Assembly (NCBI GenBank): GCA_947492745.1
Contig: CANLOE010000008.1
Span: 42,560 to 106,559, forward strand
Length of the DNA: 64,000 bases
Direction: 5' to 3'
Source of the DNA: an uncultured Cyclobacteriaceae bacterium
GTDB taxonomy: Bacteria; Bacteroidota; Bacteroidia; Cytophagales; Cyclobacteriaceae
This document shows positions 16,323-26,159 of the stretch, piece after piece; position 1 is the stretch's first letter; each line of letters opens with the position of its first letter. The notes under the pieces were generated by a model. It was not told the origin of the DNA and did no database searches. It was given only the letters and a program-made list of their open reading frames with translations. Both the position numbers and the translations under genes were made by a program.

Positions 16323-17813
16323 ATGAATACCTTTACCATCAAGTCCTTCAAGCATAGCAAACGAAAGTTCATCCACTTCAAGCGTAATTTTGCCAAACAG
16401 GCACCTTTACTGAAGGTCATTGGCTGTTTGTTACTACCGCTGGCCGTACTGCTCCTACCACTACCTTGGTTACGGCTGGATACTTTGGATGCCCTACAGC
16501 ACAGGACCGTAGCGCTGTTTGCCCTTGCGGTTATCTTTTGGGTGCTGGAGCCGATACCTATCTATGCTACCTCTATCCTGATTATCTTTCTGGAGCTGGT
16601 GATGCTCTCCGATAGTGCATTCAACCTGTTCGCAGTGGACCCTACCTCCGCTTCGCTACTGAGCTACAAGGAAATATTGGGCACATTTGCCTCGCCCATC
16701 ATCATTCTTTTTCTGGGAGGGTTCTTTCTGGCCATAGCGGCCACGAAATACCAACTGGACAGGACGATGGCAAAAATGTTCATAAAGCCCTTTGGTACAA
16801 GCCCCAAATGGGTTATGCTGGGACTAATGGTCATCACGGCCCTCTTCTCCATGTTCATGAGCAATACCGCGACCACGGCGATGATGTTGTCCATACTCAT
16901 GCCCGTAATGACCTCCTTGGACAAAGAAGATAAAGGGAGGACCGCCTTTGCGCTGAGTATACCTGTGGCAGCCAATATCGGTGGTATCGGTACTCCTATT
17001 GGTTCACCGCCGAATGCCATCGCTATGAAATACCTCGGCTCGGAGTATGGAGTGACCTTCTCCAAGTGGATGGTCTTGGGCGTACCCTATGTTATCATCA
17101 TGATACTGGTAGCTTGGTTGTTGCTCAGGTACGTTTTTCCTAGCTCTACACGGCAGCTTCGCATGGATATGGCACCACAGAAAGCGGCCACTACGCGCCG
17201 GTTTCCGGCAATAGTCATCTACCTCACTTTTGGGGTGACGGTATTGCTCTGGTTGACCGATTTTATCCATGGGATGAACTCCTATGTAGTGGCCATGTTG
17301 CCCGTGGCGGTATTTCTCTGCTTTGGTATACTGGACAAAGATGATTTCAAGTTCATCAACTGGGATGTCCTATGGTTGGTGTCCGGTGGTATAGCCCTAG
17401 GTCTCGCACTGGACAGAACAGGACTGGCACAGGTCATCGTGGAGGGGCTTCCCTTTCAGGGGCAGAGTCCCTACTTCATCTTCGGAGGAGCAGCATTGAT
17501 CGGTATGTTATCGGCCAATTTCATGTCCCATACCGCTACGGCCAATCTGTTGCTACCGATTATTGCGGTACTGGCTACCTCGATTACCGGCCTGGAGGCC
17601 TATGGAGGTCCTAAAATACTACTACTGTCCACCACACTCTGTCTATCTTTGGGCATGGCACTCCCCATCAGCACCCCGCCCAATGCACTGGCCTACAGTA
17701 CGGGCCTCATCAGTACCACTAATATGTCGCGTATAGGTATACTGGTCGGCATTATTGGCTTGACGATGGTGTTCGTCGTCATATTTTTAGAAAAACAATT
17801 AGGATTGATATGA
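16323..17813 (+). CDS. SLC13/DASS-family sodium:anion (dicarboxylate/sulfate) symporter
   Basis: 496 residues, about 11 hydrophobic segments. It has both inverted-repeat signature motifs of the divalent-anion symporters: SNTATTAMMLSIL followed by IGGIGTPIGSPPNA in the first half, and MSHTATANLLLPI followed by LPISTPPNALAYSTG in the second (the SNT/SHT and TPPN hairpins that bind Na+ and substrate in VcINDY). The substrate is an anion such as succinate, citrate, sulfate or phosphate; the sequence does not decide. It overlaps the following porin gene by 4 bp (ATGA), a strong sign of translational coupling. Confidence 0.92.
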   Translation: MNTFTIKSFKHSKRKFIHFKRNFAKQAPLLKVIGCLLLPLAVLLLPLPWLRLDTLDALQHRTVALFALAVIFWVLEPIPIYATSILIIFLELVMLSDSAFNLFAVDPTSASLLSYKEILGTFASPIIILFLGGFFLAIAATKYQLDRTMAKMFIKPFGTSPKWVMLGLMVITALFSMFMSNTATTAMMLSILMPVMTSLDKEDKGRTAFALSIPVAANIGGIGTPIGSPPNAIAMKYLGSEYGVTFSKWMVLGVPYVIIMILVAWLLLRYVFPSSTRQLRMDMAPQKAATTRRFPAIVIYLTFGVTVLLWLTDFIHGMNSYVVAMLPVAVFLCFGILDKDDFKFINWDVLWLVSGGIALGLALDRTGLAQVIVEGLPFQGQSPYFIFGGAALIGMLSANFMSHTATANLLLPIIAVLATSITGLEAYGGPKILLLSTTLCLSLGMALPISTPPNALAYSTGLISTTNMSRIGILVGIIGLTMVFVVIFLEKQLGLI

Positions 17814-19165
17814 TGATGGACAGCTATCCGCTCATTAAAAGGTTCGTACGAATCCATCGGCAGGCCATTGGGCATGTCAGTACTTTGCTTCTTTGCGGCA
17901 TATGCCTGTGTTGCATAAGTAGGGTAAATGTATATGCACAACGGGCTTTGCGGCACTCCTTTGGAAAAAAGGAACAGTTGACCATCGGTATGAAAGGAGG
18001 TATGCAAGTATGGCTCCGACATCTGGAGACCAATCCGGGTACCCTGTCCAATGACAAGGAGGCTTCTGTCATCAATGATGCCTCTATCCGAAGGTACCGA
18101 CTGAAGTTCTATGGCGAATGGGACAAACGGACAAGGGTCACGGTGCAGTTCGGAAACAACAATTTCCGTTTTCACCCTAAAAACCACACCACTCCCGTAC
18201 TATTGGATGCTTATATAGAATATGAGGTCCATAGGGCCTTTGCCTTCGGTCTGGGCAAAAATGCCTGGACGGGCCTATCCCGATACTCTGCCCCGAGTAC
18301 TTTTAGCCCCTTGGCCCTTGACATCAATTTTATGGCGATTCCTTTTGTCAATATCCATGATGACTTCCTCCGGCGCTATGGTGCCTATGCTAAAGGAAAG
18401 GTCGCTGTGCTGGACTATCGCTTCTCCATGTCCCGACCCAAAAAATACCCTAAGGCATCGGCACCTAAAAAGGGCAAGGGTACATGGACGGAAAGTGCCA
18501 AGGGTTGGCAGTACAGTACCTATCTGAAATATGATTTTTGGGAGCAGGAGCCAAACCGTTCTCCTTTCCACCCAGGTACTTATCTGGGCAAGAAAAGAGT
18601 CTTCAATATCGGAGCGGGCTATCTTTTTGAAGCGGAGAGTACGCAATCATTGAAAGGTGGAGATACACTGTTCCACGATGCCCGCTCAGTGGCCATAGAT
18701 ATGTTTATGGAGCTGCCCACCCCTTCAGCGACTGCTTTCACGGGTTATGTGGCCTATATTCACCATGATTTTGGACCGGGTTTCATCCGGAATATCGGTG
18801 GCAACGACCCCAGTACGAGAAGCAACGATAAGGTCTCCTTTAATGGAAAGGGAAATCGAGCCCCCATTGTCGGTACGGGACATTCGCTATACCTGCAAGC
18901 GGCATACCTGAAGCGTTTCGGTGACACTACGGGTCACGACAAAACACTGCAAGCCTTCATCATGGTCAATGGAAGTAGCTGGGAAGCGCTGGACGATATG
19001 ATGTTGCTCTATGAAGCGGGTTGTCATTATTACCTGAAAGGACAGTGGTCCAAGTTAAGCCTCGTCTATCAGAACAGGCCTATCTACTACACTAGAGAGT
19101 CACTGATAAAAGCGGAGGACAGAAAGGGCTTTTTTACGCTACAGTATCAGTTCAAGATAGGGTAG
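17810..19165 (+). CDS. Porin-like outer-membrane protein (PorO/P type)
   Basis: 451 residues. A cleavable signal (VSTLLLCGICLCCISRVNVYA) lies about 20-44 residues in; the start could be any of the three Met codons at 17810-17816. The mature part is beta-rich with barrel-like strands (LTIGMKGGMQVWLRHL, RYRLKFYGEWDKRTRVTVQF, VFNIGAGYLFEAE) and ends FFTLQYQFKIG, a typical terminal barrel strand. The layout resembles phosphate-selective porin O/P. Its gene overlaps the SLC13 gene, so it likely provides the outer-membrane pore for the same anion. The terminator at 19296-19330 closes the unit. Confidence 0.75.
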   Translation: MMMDSYPLIKRFVRIHRQAIGHVSTLLLCGICLCCISRVNVYAQRALRHSFGKKEQLTIGMKGGMQVWLRHLETNPGTLSNDKEASVINDASIRRYRLKFYGEWDKRTRVTVQFGNNNFRFHPKNHTTPVLLDAYIEYEVHRAFAFGLGKNAWTGLSRYSAPSTFSPLALDINFMAIPFVNIHDDFLRRYGAYAKGKVAVLDYRFSMSRPKKYPKASAPKKGKGTWTESAKGWQYSTYLKYDFWEQEPNRSPFHPGTYLGKKRVFNIGAGYLFEAESTQSLKGGDTLFHDARSVAIDMFMELPTPSATAFTGYVAYIHHDFGPGFIRNIGGNDPSTRSNDKVSFNGKGNRAPIVGTGHSLYLQAAYLKRFGDTTGHDKTLQAFIMVNGSSWEALDDMMLLYEAGCHYYLKGQWSKLSLVYQNRPIYYTRESLIKAEDRKGFFTLQYQFKIG

Positions 19166-19295
19166 TTTTTCCTTATGCTGCTTTTGGCAGGAGCTAAGGT
19201 AAATTTCAGGCATTATCCTAAAGTAATTTCTAACAGTGACCAGCGATATTTTTTTAATTTGTGTGATTTGTATGCTACATTTTTTTATAGCATTG

Positions 19296-19332
19296 AAGCC
19301 TGCCCCTACTCCGAGGGGTGGGCTTCTTCTTT
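19296..19332 (+). terminator. Terminator closing the Usp-SLC13-porin operon
   Basis: AAGCCTGCCCCT and AGGGGTGGGCTT pair across ACTCCG, followed by TTCTTCTTTTAT. The R2 element at 19336 is inserted directly in this T-rich tail. Confidence 0.75.
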
Positions 19333-19335
19333 TAT

Positions 19336-19501
19336 CCCGGATCATGCATTGGAAAATCTACCGCAGATCTGAATACCTGCAAACCGGTCGTTGTACTACG
19401 TTTTTTGAATTCACCATAGCAGTGCTATGCCAAATCCAATAAAACTCCCTGATGTATTGCTATTTAAACCCTCTTTACGAAGTTATAACGCATAATCCGG
19501 G
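19336..19501 (+). mobile_element. R2 element, intact reference copy
   Basis: 166 bp, CCCGGATCATGCATTGG to GCATAATCCGGG, TTTAT on both sides (19331-19335, 19502-19506). Imperfectly palindromic around CATAGC-AGT-GCTATG. Confidence 0.93.
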
Positions 19502-19506
19502 TTTAT

Positions 19507-19820
19507 CCCAAAAGGATCAATAGCCTTCCTATTACGAGTATAAATTGCTTCAAGATCAGCGGTTTTATACAAATTTAGGTTTTAAATGTCGTATAAGATT
19601 CCGCGGGTCATTTTGTTTCAATCAAGGCGAGAACCGCAGGGATAGCAGCGCTATCCCGAGGATTGTCAACGCAGAGTGAAGCAAAATGAACAGGAAGATA
19701 GGCGATAGTTGAAAGCTAAATTTGTATTACACCTTAGTGATACAAAGTCCTCCTCACCTAAACGGCTGATTTTAGTGTGCTTTATGCCCTCATCACGATA
19801 ATCCTATTGATCATTTTGGA
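19507..19820 (-). mobile_element. R4 element with nested R1
   Basis: CCCAAAAGGATCAATAG to TGATCATTTTGGA, TTTAT on both sides (19502-19506, 19821-19825), sharing its left TTTAT with the R2 copy next door. R1 is inserted near the centre. About 15 bp of R4 next to R1 are missing, explainable by deletion between two GGTTTTA repeats. Confidence 0.88.
19568..19726 (+). mobile_element. R1 foldback element inside R4
   Basis: 159 bp with TTA at 19565-19567 and 19727-19729. Confidence 0.92.
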
Positions 19821-19825
19821 TTTAT

Positions 19826-20054
19826 CTCGGATTCAGTACTTGAGCTTCGTTTACGAGGGCTTAAAATCCAAGAAACATGCCCTTTCCACTGACTTGGAGA
19901 AGTCATCGAAAATCGTTTCACGAATGCCCAAGGAAATCAATGAGACAGTGAAAAAATGCATTATTTGGAAGTAATATCAAGTACAATTCTTTGGGAAAGT
20001 GCCACTTAGCACCTCGAATTTCACGCATTGCCCAGTTCTTAGGATAACGGGCTA
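19826..20054. other. Intergenic, degenerate repeat-like sequence
   Basis: CTTGAGCTTCGTTTACGAGGGC resembles an R2 arm but is strongly diverged. A 65-codon frame that spans R4 and this region is not supported. Confidence 0.35.
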
Positions 20055-20507
20055 CTAGCGACGTTCGAAGCTATAGGTGTGTGAGCGCCCATTCCCTTCA
20101 ATGGTAGCGGATAGCTTTTTCTCCTCTAGCAGTTCGTAGGTAATTTTTTTTGGAAAATCATGTTTGGGATTTTCGCATACAAATGCTCCTTTTTTGATGG
20201 TTTTCATTCTGAATAGGACCGGGTTTTGGTTATGCGGCACATTCGCCATATAGTAGTATTTGCCCTGTCGGTATTCGATGGCCAGCGTCTCGTTGACGAG
20301 TGTATCGCCACGCGTTATTTCAAATCCCTTACCGATAAGATAGCTCCCCTCGGGCGAAAGCGACCAAGTTTCATAGTGATGGGCGCTAGGATGCTTCCAG
20401 GTACCTATCAACCAAGCGAACTTGGCCATTTTTTTCTGTTGTGCCTGTGCGGAGAGGTCGATGGAGAACAGGACAAGAATACAGAAAAGTATGGGAGAGT
20501 AGCGCAT
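20055..20507 (-). CDS. Secreted DUF6265-like protein
   Basis: 150 residues. Signal peptide ILFCILVLFSIDLSAQAQ, then FAWLIGTWKHPSAHHYETWS and SPEGSYLIGKGFEI, the W-GTW…E.W pattern of small lipocalin-like DUF6265 proteins. CENPKHDFPKKITYEL is the conserved F.NP.HDFP.ri.Y segment. Function unknown; probably periplasmic. Stands alone on the minus strand. Confidence 0.8.
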   Translation of the reverse strand: MRYSPILFCILVLFSIDLSAQAQQKKMAKFAWLIGTWKHPSAHHYETWSLSPEGSYLIGKGFEITRGDTLVNETLAIEYRQGKYYYMANVPHNQNPVLFRMKTIKKGAFVCENPKHDFPKKITYELLEEKKLSATIEGNGRSHTYSFERR

Positions 20508-20756
20508 TTTGTCTTTTTTGAGTTCCGTAGCTTTGGCTATGTAACGGAAAAAAACCTATGAGTTCTTTTCCCTTCTTGTATACTGCTTCGGAATGTATCT
20601 TTTAGTGGACCATACTCCCTAAAACAGTATCTTCCCAATAATATGGACTTGGGTTTGTAAAGGTGTACGGTAGACGGGACCAAGGGTTTGGTCTATGGAC
20701 AAGCTATCGGTTCATCCATGCTGATAGTATCAGTATTCCGGCTCATTTTACATAAT
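20508..20756. other. Intergenic region with an R9-like start
   Basis: 20505-20555 resembles the R9 segments (GTCTTTTTTGAGTTCCGTAG). No gene supported in the rest. Confidence 0.35.
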
Positions 20757-20892
20757 CCCAAAATGATCAATAGCCTTCCTATTACGATCGTAAATTGCTT
20801 CAAAATCAGCGATTTTACGCTGCGCAGGTTTCTTACCTAAACTGCTGATTTCAGTGTACTTTGCATCACGAAATCCTGTTGATCAATTTGGG
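20757..20892 (-). mobile_element. R4 element with deleted centre
   Basis: 136 bp. Both arms are present (CCCAAAATGATCAATAGCC and TTGATCAATTTGGG), but about 30 bp of the usual centre are absent. Flanks ATAAT and TTAAT (one mismatch). Confidence 0.75.
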
Positions 20893-21083
20893 TTAATTTC
20901 TCGTAGCAACGGTTGTAAACGGTATCTCTTCTATTTTTCATTTGGTGGGTATTGATTTCTGATCATCACATGGAATTCATGGTAAGAACATTCGGCTCCG
21001 GATTCTGCATGAGCTCACCATAGTATCTGGGGTGATGGTTTCGTGAATACGTTGTATTTGGAGCTTCGCGAGGAGGATTTAGA
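20893..21083. other. Intergenic, unresolved
   Basis: Contains CTCACCATAGTATCTGGGGTGA-like foldback sequence that may be a further element family; boundaries not found. Confidence 0.3.
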
Positions 21084-21300
21084 CTTAAGAGAAAGTATTT
21101 TAGGAAAATGTTGTCTAGACACAAAAGGATGACCATTACCAAGTTTGATGGATAAGTCATTAGTAGAATGGCCATTAGGGTTCATGCCTCGATAATTCTC
21201 GGAATTTTCGTGTATCCGATGGGTCCCAAATCAATTGCGTTTGGGTATATACTCAAGAAAAAATGAAATGGGAAGCCTTATCGGCGATGGTCAAGGAGAA
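21084..21300 (-). repeat. R7 copy followed head-to-tail by a truncated second R7 copy
   Basis: The first copy ends CAATTGCGTTTGGGTATA at about 21242; the next starts directly TACTCAAGAAAAAATGAAATG and is lost after about 60 bp where R8 begins. The left end of the first copy is diverged. Confidence 0.6.
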
Positions 21301-21309
21301 AAATCCGTT

Positions 21310-21677
21310 AGACTTTTATACTTAGTTATGTTGACTGTGTTTCATTCACCTCATTGAATCCGGCATGCTGCTGAACGGAATCCGAATTTCGGTAGTTCAT
21401 TCGAAAATTTTTCTGTCCGGGCGCAGCGTTTTCAAAATTTACCACATCCCATAGGCCGGCCCGAAGTCTCCCCTGACTTCGTCCTGCTTAATTTTTATCA
21501 ATAGGACCGAGCGTAGGGAAAGGGTTCGGTTTGCTGCGCAAGGGTAAGCGCCTGGCCGGTTTTAGGCGAAAACGGAGTTCAGGGCGGATAGAGAACATAT
21601 GGACCACGATTTGAACGATGAAAACGCAACACGTCCAAAATACTTTCCTCAAAAACGGGGTATAAATTGGCCGACTG
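21310..21677. repeat. R8 long repeat, copy 1
   Basis: About 370 bp closely matching 25761-26154. Both copies end TTGGCCGACTG-TTAAA and are followed by a different foldback element (R5 here, R2 at the other copy). No coding function recognised; an 86-codon frame on the minus strand of copy 2 is not preserved here. Confidence 0.8.
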
Positions 21678-21682
21678 TTAAA

Positions 21683-21847
21683 CCCAAAATGTCCATTAGA
21701 AAATCTATTCCGGACTTAACTGACTTCAAATCAGTAAATAAATACGTTTTTTGAATTCACCGTAGCGCTGCTACGCTGAATCCAAGAAAACGCACTGATT
21801 TATTGCCATTTAAGTTCTCATGACGAAGTTCCAACGAACATTTTGGG
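21683..21847 (-). mobile_element. R5 element
   Basis: 165 bp in reverse orientation, CCCAAAATGTCCATTAG to CGAACATTTTGGG. Flanks TTAAA and TTTAA (one mismatch). Confidence 0.88.
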
Positions 21848-21852
21848 TTTAA

Positions 21853-22181
21853 CCCAAAATGATCAATAGCCTTTCTATTCCGAACATAAATTGCTTCAAA
21901 ATCAGCGATTTTACGCTGCGCAGGTTTTATACAAACTTAGCTTTCAAATATCGCATATCTTCTTGTTCATTTTGCTTCACTCTGCGTTGACAATCCTCGG
22001 GATAGCGCTGCTATTCCTGCGGTTCCCGCCTTGATTGAAACAAAATGACCCGCGGAATCTTATACGACATTTAAAACCTAAATTTGTATTACACCTTAGT
22101 GATACAAAAGCCTCCTCACCTAAGTAGCTGATTTTATCCTGCCTTATCCTTTCATGATGAAACTCTATGTAGAAATCCGGG
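21853..22181 (-). mobile_element. R4 element with nested R1, diverged right arm
   Basis: Starts CCCAAAATGATCAATAGCC directly after the R5 flank TTTAA. The right arm (CATGATGAAACTCTATGTAG … CCGGG) is strongly diverged. R1 is inserted at the same R4 position as at 59098, but in opposite orientation. Confidence 0.75.
21930..22088 (-). mobile_element. R1 foldback element inside R4
   Basis: 159 bp, reverse orientation, TTA at 21927-21929 and 22089-22091. Confidence 0.9.
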
Positions 22182-22186
22182 TTTTA

Positions 22187-22346
22187 TACAAACTTAGCTT
22201 TCAAATATCGCATATCTTCTTGTTCATTTTGCCTCACTCTGCGTTGACAATCCTCGGGATAGCGCTGCTATCCCTGCGGTTCTCGCCTTGATTGAAACCA
22301 ATATGACCCGAGGAATCTTATACGACATTTAAAACCCAAATTTGTA
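22187..22346 (-). mobile_element. R1 foldback element
   Basis: 160 bp, same orientation as and only about 100 bp from the previous R1 copy. Flanks are TTA on the left and TAA on the right, so they do not match: either mutated or a product of recombination between copies. Confidence 0.85.
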
Positions 22347-22532
22347 TAACCTGCATCTTCGATTTTTATTTCTACCTCCTTCACGATGATGGGGTATGGC
22401 TCCGTTATCCGCGCGGCCGGCCCATTTGCTAATGGTGTACAGGACACTTTCCAATACTCTGCCCTATACAGCGTATTCGATGCGGTCTACTTTCCAAACC
22501 CAACGAACTTATGGATAATCGGCCATGGTCCA
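22347..22532. other. Intergenic region downstream of the DUF5916 gene
   Basis: No clear hairpin terminator; no gene. Confidence 0.35.
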
Positions 22533-25172
22533 CTATAGAATAAAGCGGTACGTGTACTTGATGAGAAAGGTATTTCGGGGTGCTACACGAAAGAGGTCCT
22601 TACCAATGGTACCGATGGTATTGTCATCCTGAAGGGTCAGATTATCCGAACGGCCCTGTGTCCATACCAAGAATAGAGTGGAGCCGGGGATATACTCCCA
22701 GCGCATGACCATGTTGGAGCGCAGTTCCACGATATTGAAATTGGGGTTTTCTATTCGGAAGTCGGCGGTACCATCGGTATTCTCATCTACGATATACTCG
22801 TCTTCCTCACTATCATAACTGATTTCCTGAGGGGCGAAAACACGGAAACGATCGGTAAATACCGCTGCATCGCTTTGGGTAACTTTTTTGAAGGCGGAGT
22901 ATTCTCCACGGGAGACAAAGGGCTGGCCCCAGTATTGAACAGAGAGGTTGGGATTGATATTAAAGTTCAGTCGGAAAGAGAGGTTGTAGGTGTTCTGCTT
23001 GATGCTGGCCACGATATACTCCTCTTTGCCCGTGCGCTCGTTGTCCTCAGTAGAGACGTATTGTAAAAGGGTCTTGTTGAAGCTGGCATTGGGCGATAGC
23101 GATATCCTCAGGGCATCGGTGGGCTGATAATTGATGCTGGTCCAGAATCCTTTTTCGGTACTCACTTTCTGATATCCCCAGTAGAACCACTGCTCAAGGT
23201 TAAAGCTGATTTTCTTTCTTCTATCCGTATCGAAGCCGTACCAGTAATTGATACCTCCGGGATAGCGTATCGATGGTCCTCCGCGCAAGTCCGCATTGGA
23301 AACGATGTCACCCTGTATATTGGCACCTGTCCATATCCACCAGAAGTTTTTGAGTTGGGCATTACTATTGACCCATAGCGATTTACGCATATTGACACCA
23401 TCAAAATCCCACCGTAGTCGATAGCGGCCCCTAAAGTTGGCCGAGCGGAATACACTGAAAGGTTTTAGGATACGGTACCTTAGCCAAGTCCAGTGGCTCA
23501 AAAAGTCGGCACTCCTCAGAAAACCGATATCGTTCAGCTCTAGGCTCGGCGAGCGCCAGGTACCTCCTGTCTGATACAAAAACTTACCACTGTTCTTGCC
23601 GAAGGTCAGTGTTCCGCCCGTGCCCGTCAGGCTCGTTCTGGTCGTGTCAAGGCTGGAAGAACGGTTATCGGGTCGCTGAAAAAAACGCTCGGCGGATTCC
23701 TGGGTTCTCTGTACGGCATTTTCAGTACCGTTGACCCTGCTGGCGACTCCATTGAACGTGAGGGAATAGGTTCTGTTTTTCCAAAAATGCCGGAGGTCCA
23801 GACCCGCACTATAAGCATTTTTGTGTAGAAAGTTGAGGGCATCGTCCTGAATGTCCCGGTGGGTAGCCGTCAGCATCCCTCCGATAACGGTATTGCCTTC
23901 GTTGAAGTCCTGCTGTACCCTACCCGCGAAGTAATTGGTCAGTGGTTCCACTACTTCCTCCCTCCGTTCGCCATTGGTATCGATGATGGCCTTTTCTTTT
24001 GCTGTCAGCGACTCCAATATACCGAAGGAGAAGCCTTTTTTGTTCTTGCCGGTCAACTTGGCCGCACCGAGTATACTCGAGTTTTGCGGTTGGTCGGAAT
24101 ACTCGCCATCCTCTAAGTCAGGACTATGGTGGGGACTGCCACCTATCCGGCGCGAGTACAGCACATTATCGCTTTCAAAATTGGCACCCGCAAGGCTACG
24201 CGACACGGGAAAGTTCAATATATCATTGCCCTCGATAAAGAAAGGGCGCTGTTCTCTGAAAAAGACCTGAAAAGCAGATAGGTTGACCTGAGAGGGGTCT
24301 GCTTCTACTTGGCCAAAATCAGGATTAATGGTAAAGTCGAGGGTGACATCACTTGTCAGGCCTACCTTTCCGTCCAGACCTACGGTAATGTCCGATGACC
24401 GACCCGTGGCAAAGGGATTGCCCTCTTCTCTTTCGAAGCGCTCGGTCTTGGCCAGTACATAGGGTTGGATTTCCAATTGCTTCTGGGGTTTGATGCCCTT
24501 GATACCGCGCAGTTCTCCGAAACGGTGTACCCAACCCTGCGCCTCTCTGGGAACAAACTGCCATAGGGAACGCTCGTCGTTCCGAAAAAAACGCCGTGTG
24601 AACTGAATACCCCAGGTGTGCTCCGGGACATCGGCAAAGCGCAGTTGGCTCAAGGGTATGCGCAGTTCCGCGACCCAGCCCGAATCGATGACACTTGTTC
24701 TCAGATACCAGATAGGGTCCCAGCTACTGTCCCAGTTATCGCCATTATTGGAAATATACTCATCACCCTTCACCCCGGACACCGAGGAAGTAAAGGAAAA
24801 AGCTGTCCGCTTATCATGGTAACTGTCGATGTTGATTTCTACCCAATCTCCCTCGAAGCCGTCACGGCGGGACATCCGCTTCACGATTTTATCGGGTTCG
24901 CTATCATAGGCCATGATGGCGATGTATAGATTTTTCGCATCGTATAGAATCTTGAAAGCCGTAGGCTCAGAGGGCTTTTCCCCCTGTTCGGGTTCGCGTT
25001 GTAGAAAATCACCGCCCCAGTCCACATCCTTCCAGGCTTCATCATCCAGAATACCATCGATTGCAGGAGCTGCACCGCTGATGCGCTGCGTGGTATAGGA
25101 CTTTAGTGTATCATTTTGCGCATAGAGCGCACTTGATACTACCACCATAATGATGGTCATAAAATTTTTCAT
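22533..25172 (-). CDS. DUF5916 outer-membrane protein with N-terminal CBM9-like domain
   Basis: 879 residues. Signal peptide (MKNFMTIIMVVVSSALYA), then a carbohydrate-binding family 9-like beta-sandwich (APAIDGILDDEAWKDVDWGG, TAFKILYDAKNLYIAIMAYD, GDWVEINIDSY, WVAELRIPLSQLRF; residues 25-220). The remainder is the long DUF5916 region (FRNDERSLWQFVPREAQGW, FFREQRPFFIEGN, LYSRRIGG), beta-rich with barrel-like strands to the C-terminal YTYRFIL. Found widely in Bacteroidota; proposed outer-membrane barrels, function unknown. Monocistronic. Confidence 0.9.
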   Translation of the reverse strand: MKNFMTIIMVVVSSALYAQNDTLKSYTTQRISGAAPAIDGILDDEAWKDVDWGGDFLQREPEQGEKPSEPTAFKILYDAKNLYIAIMAYDSEPDKIVKRMSRRDGFEGDWVEINIDSYHDKRTAFSFTSSVSGVKGDEYISNNGDNWDSSWDPIWYLRTSVIDSGWVAELRIPLSQLRFADVPEHTWGIQFTRRFFRNDERSLWQFVPREAQGWVHRFGELRGIKGIKPQKQLEIQPYVLAKTERFEREEGNPFATGRSSDITVGLDGKVGLTSDVTLDFTINPDFGQVEADPSQVNLSAFQVFFREQRPFFIEGNDILNFPVSRSLAGANFESDNVLYSRRIGGSPHHSPDLEDGEYSDQPQNSSILGAAKLTGKNKKGFSFGILESLTAKEKAIIDTNGERREEVVEPLTNYFAGRVQQDFNEGNTVIGGMLTATHRDIQDDALNFLHKNAYSAGLDLRHFWKNRTYSLTFNGVASRVNGTENAVQRTQESAERFFQRPDNRSSSLDTTRTSLTGTGGTLTFGKNSGKFLYQTGGTWRSPSLELNDIGFLRSADFLSHWTWLRYRILKPFSVFRSANFRGRYRLRWDFDGVNMRKSLWVNSNAQLKNFWWIWTGANIQGDIVSNADLRGGPSIRYPGGINYWYGFDTDRRKKISFNLEQWFYWGYQKVSTEKGFWTSINYQPTDALRISLSPNASFNKTLLQYVSTEDNERTGKEEYIVASIKQNTYNLSFRLNFNINPNLSVQYWGQPFVSRGEYSAFKKVTQSDAAVFTDRFRVFAPQEISYDSEEDEYIVDENTDGTADFRIENPNFNIVELRSNMVMRWEYIPGSTLFLVWTQGRSDNLTLQDDNTIGTIGKDLFRVAPRNTFLIKYTYRFIL

Positions 25173-25760
25173 TTCAGAGATGCATTTTCATTAGCAGCGC
25201 GACGTAAACGCTCAAACTCCTAACGGTCAAGACCCATGGGGCCTTGAACAAAAAAGAGGGCAGAAGAATAAACGTACGAAACGTAAACTAGATATTGTGA
25301 ATACAATGAAAACTGTAGTAGATTAAGGTCATACATATATACTCTATTTTGATGGTAAATTCAAATTAATTGTAAGGATAACCATAATATAAATTAAGAG
25401 GTAATAACCCTGTATGAGCGGTAAGGACCCGAATACTAGCTGTTCCTACTCAAGCGCCATTGGTTTGGGACAGGATGTTTTTCAGAAAGTAACCGTATCT
25501 TTAGGAAACAGTACCGGTGACCCGTTCATCAGTGTACAATGGACGAAGATATACTTCAGTACCTCTGACCGCTCCTCCGAGCTTTTTCCTATTCATTTTC
25601 TCTTGAGGATATATAGCGCTTTTGCATTTTCAAATTAAACCCAAAATGAGCAATGGCAAGTCGCAAGAAAAGCTCAGGTCAGGGGACGGTAAGGGTCGAA
25701 CACATGGTCCATCTCAAAAAAGTATAACATTTGCGTATCTTTAGGGGTTAAATGGCATAA
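25173..25760. other. Intergenic, AT-rich, no gene supported
   Basis: Upstream region of the DUF5916 gene. A 74-codon plus-strand frame at 25414 has no features of a real protein. TTAAACCCAAAATGAGCAATG at 25635-25655 is a short end fragment of an R4-like element. Confidence 0.4.
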
Positions 25761-26154
25761 TAGACTTATATACTTAGTTATGTGGACTGTATTTCAGTCA
25801 TTTCATTGAATCCGGTATAGCGTTGAACGAAATCTGAATTTCAGCAGTTCATTTGAAAATTTTTCTGTTCGGGCGCAGCGTTTTCAAGATTTTCTGCATC
25901 CCACAGGCTGGCCTGAAATCCCTATGGATTTCGTCCTGCTTGATTTTTATCGATAGGACCGAGCGTAAAGAAAGGGTTCGGGGACCCCTTTCAGCGAAGG
26001 GGCCGCCCTGCCGCGCAGGAGTAAGCGCCCGGCCGGTTTGAGGCGAAAACGGAGTTCGGGACGGATAGACAACATGTTGAAACCGATATGAACGATGAAA
26101 ACGTGACACGTCTAAAATACCTTCCTCAAAAACGGGGTATGTGTTGGCCGACTG
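25761..26154. repeat. R8 long repeat, copy 2
   Basis: About 390 bp matching 21310-21677, with an extra block around 25980-26010 (GGACCCCTTTCAGCGAAGG). Ends TTGGCCGACTG-TTAAA. The segment ATAGGACCGAGCG also occurs at 31700 and inside R6 at 39783. Confidence 0.8.
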
Positions 26155-26159
26155 TTAAA

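Noticed and set aside
25849..26109. 86-codon minus-strand frame in R8 that resembles hypothetical proteins annotated in other Bacteroidota
   Set aside because: The other R8 copy does not keep the frame, and the sequence is a repeat; it is likely a mis-annotation type of protein.
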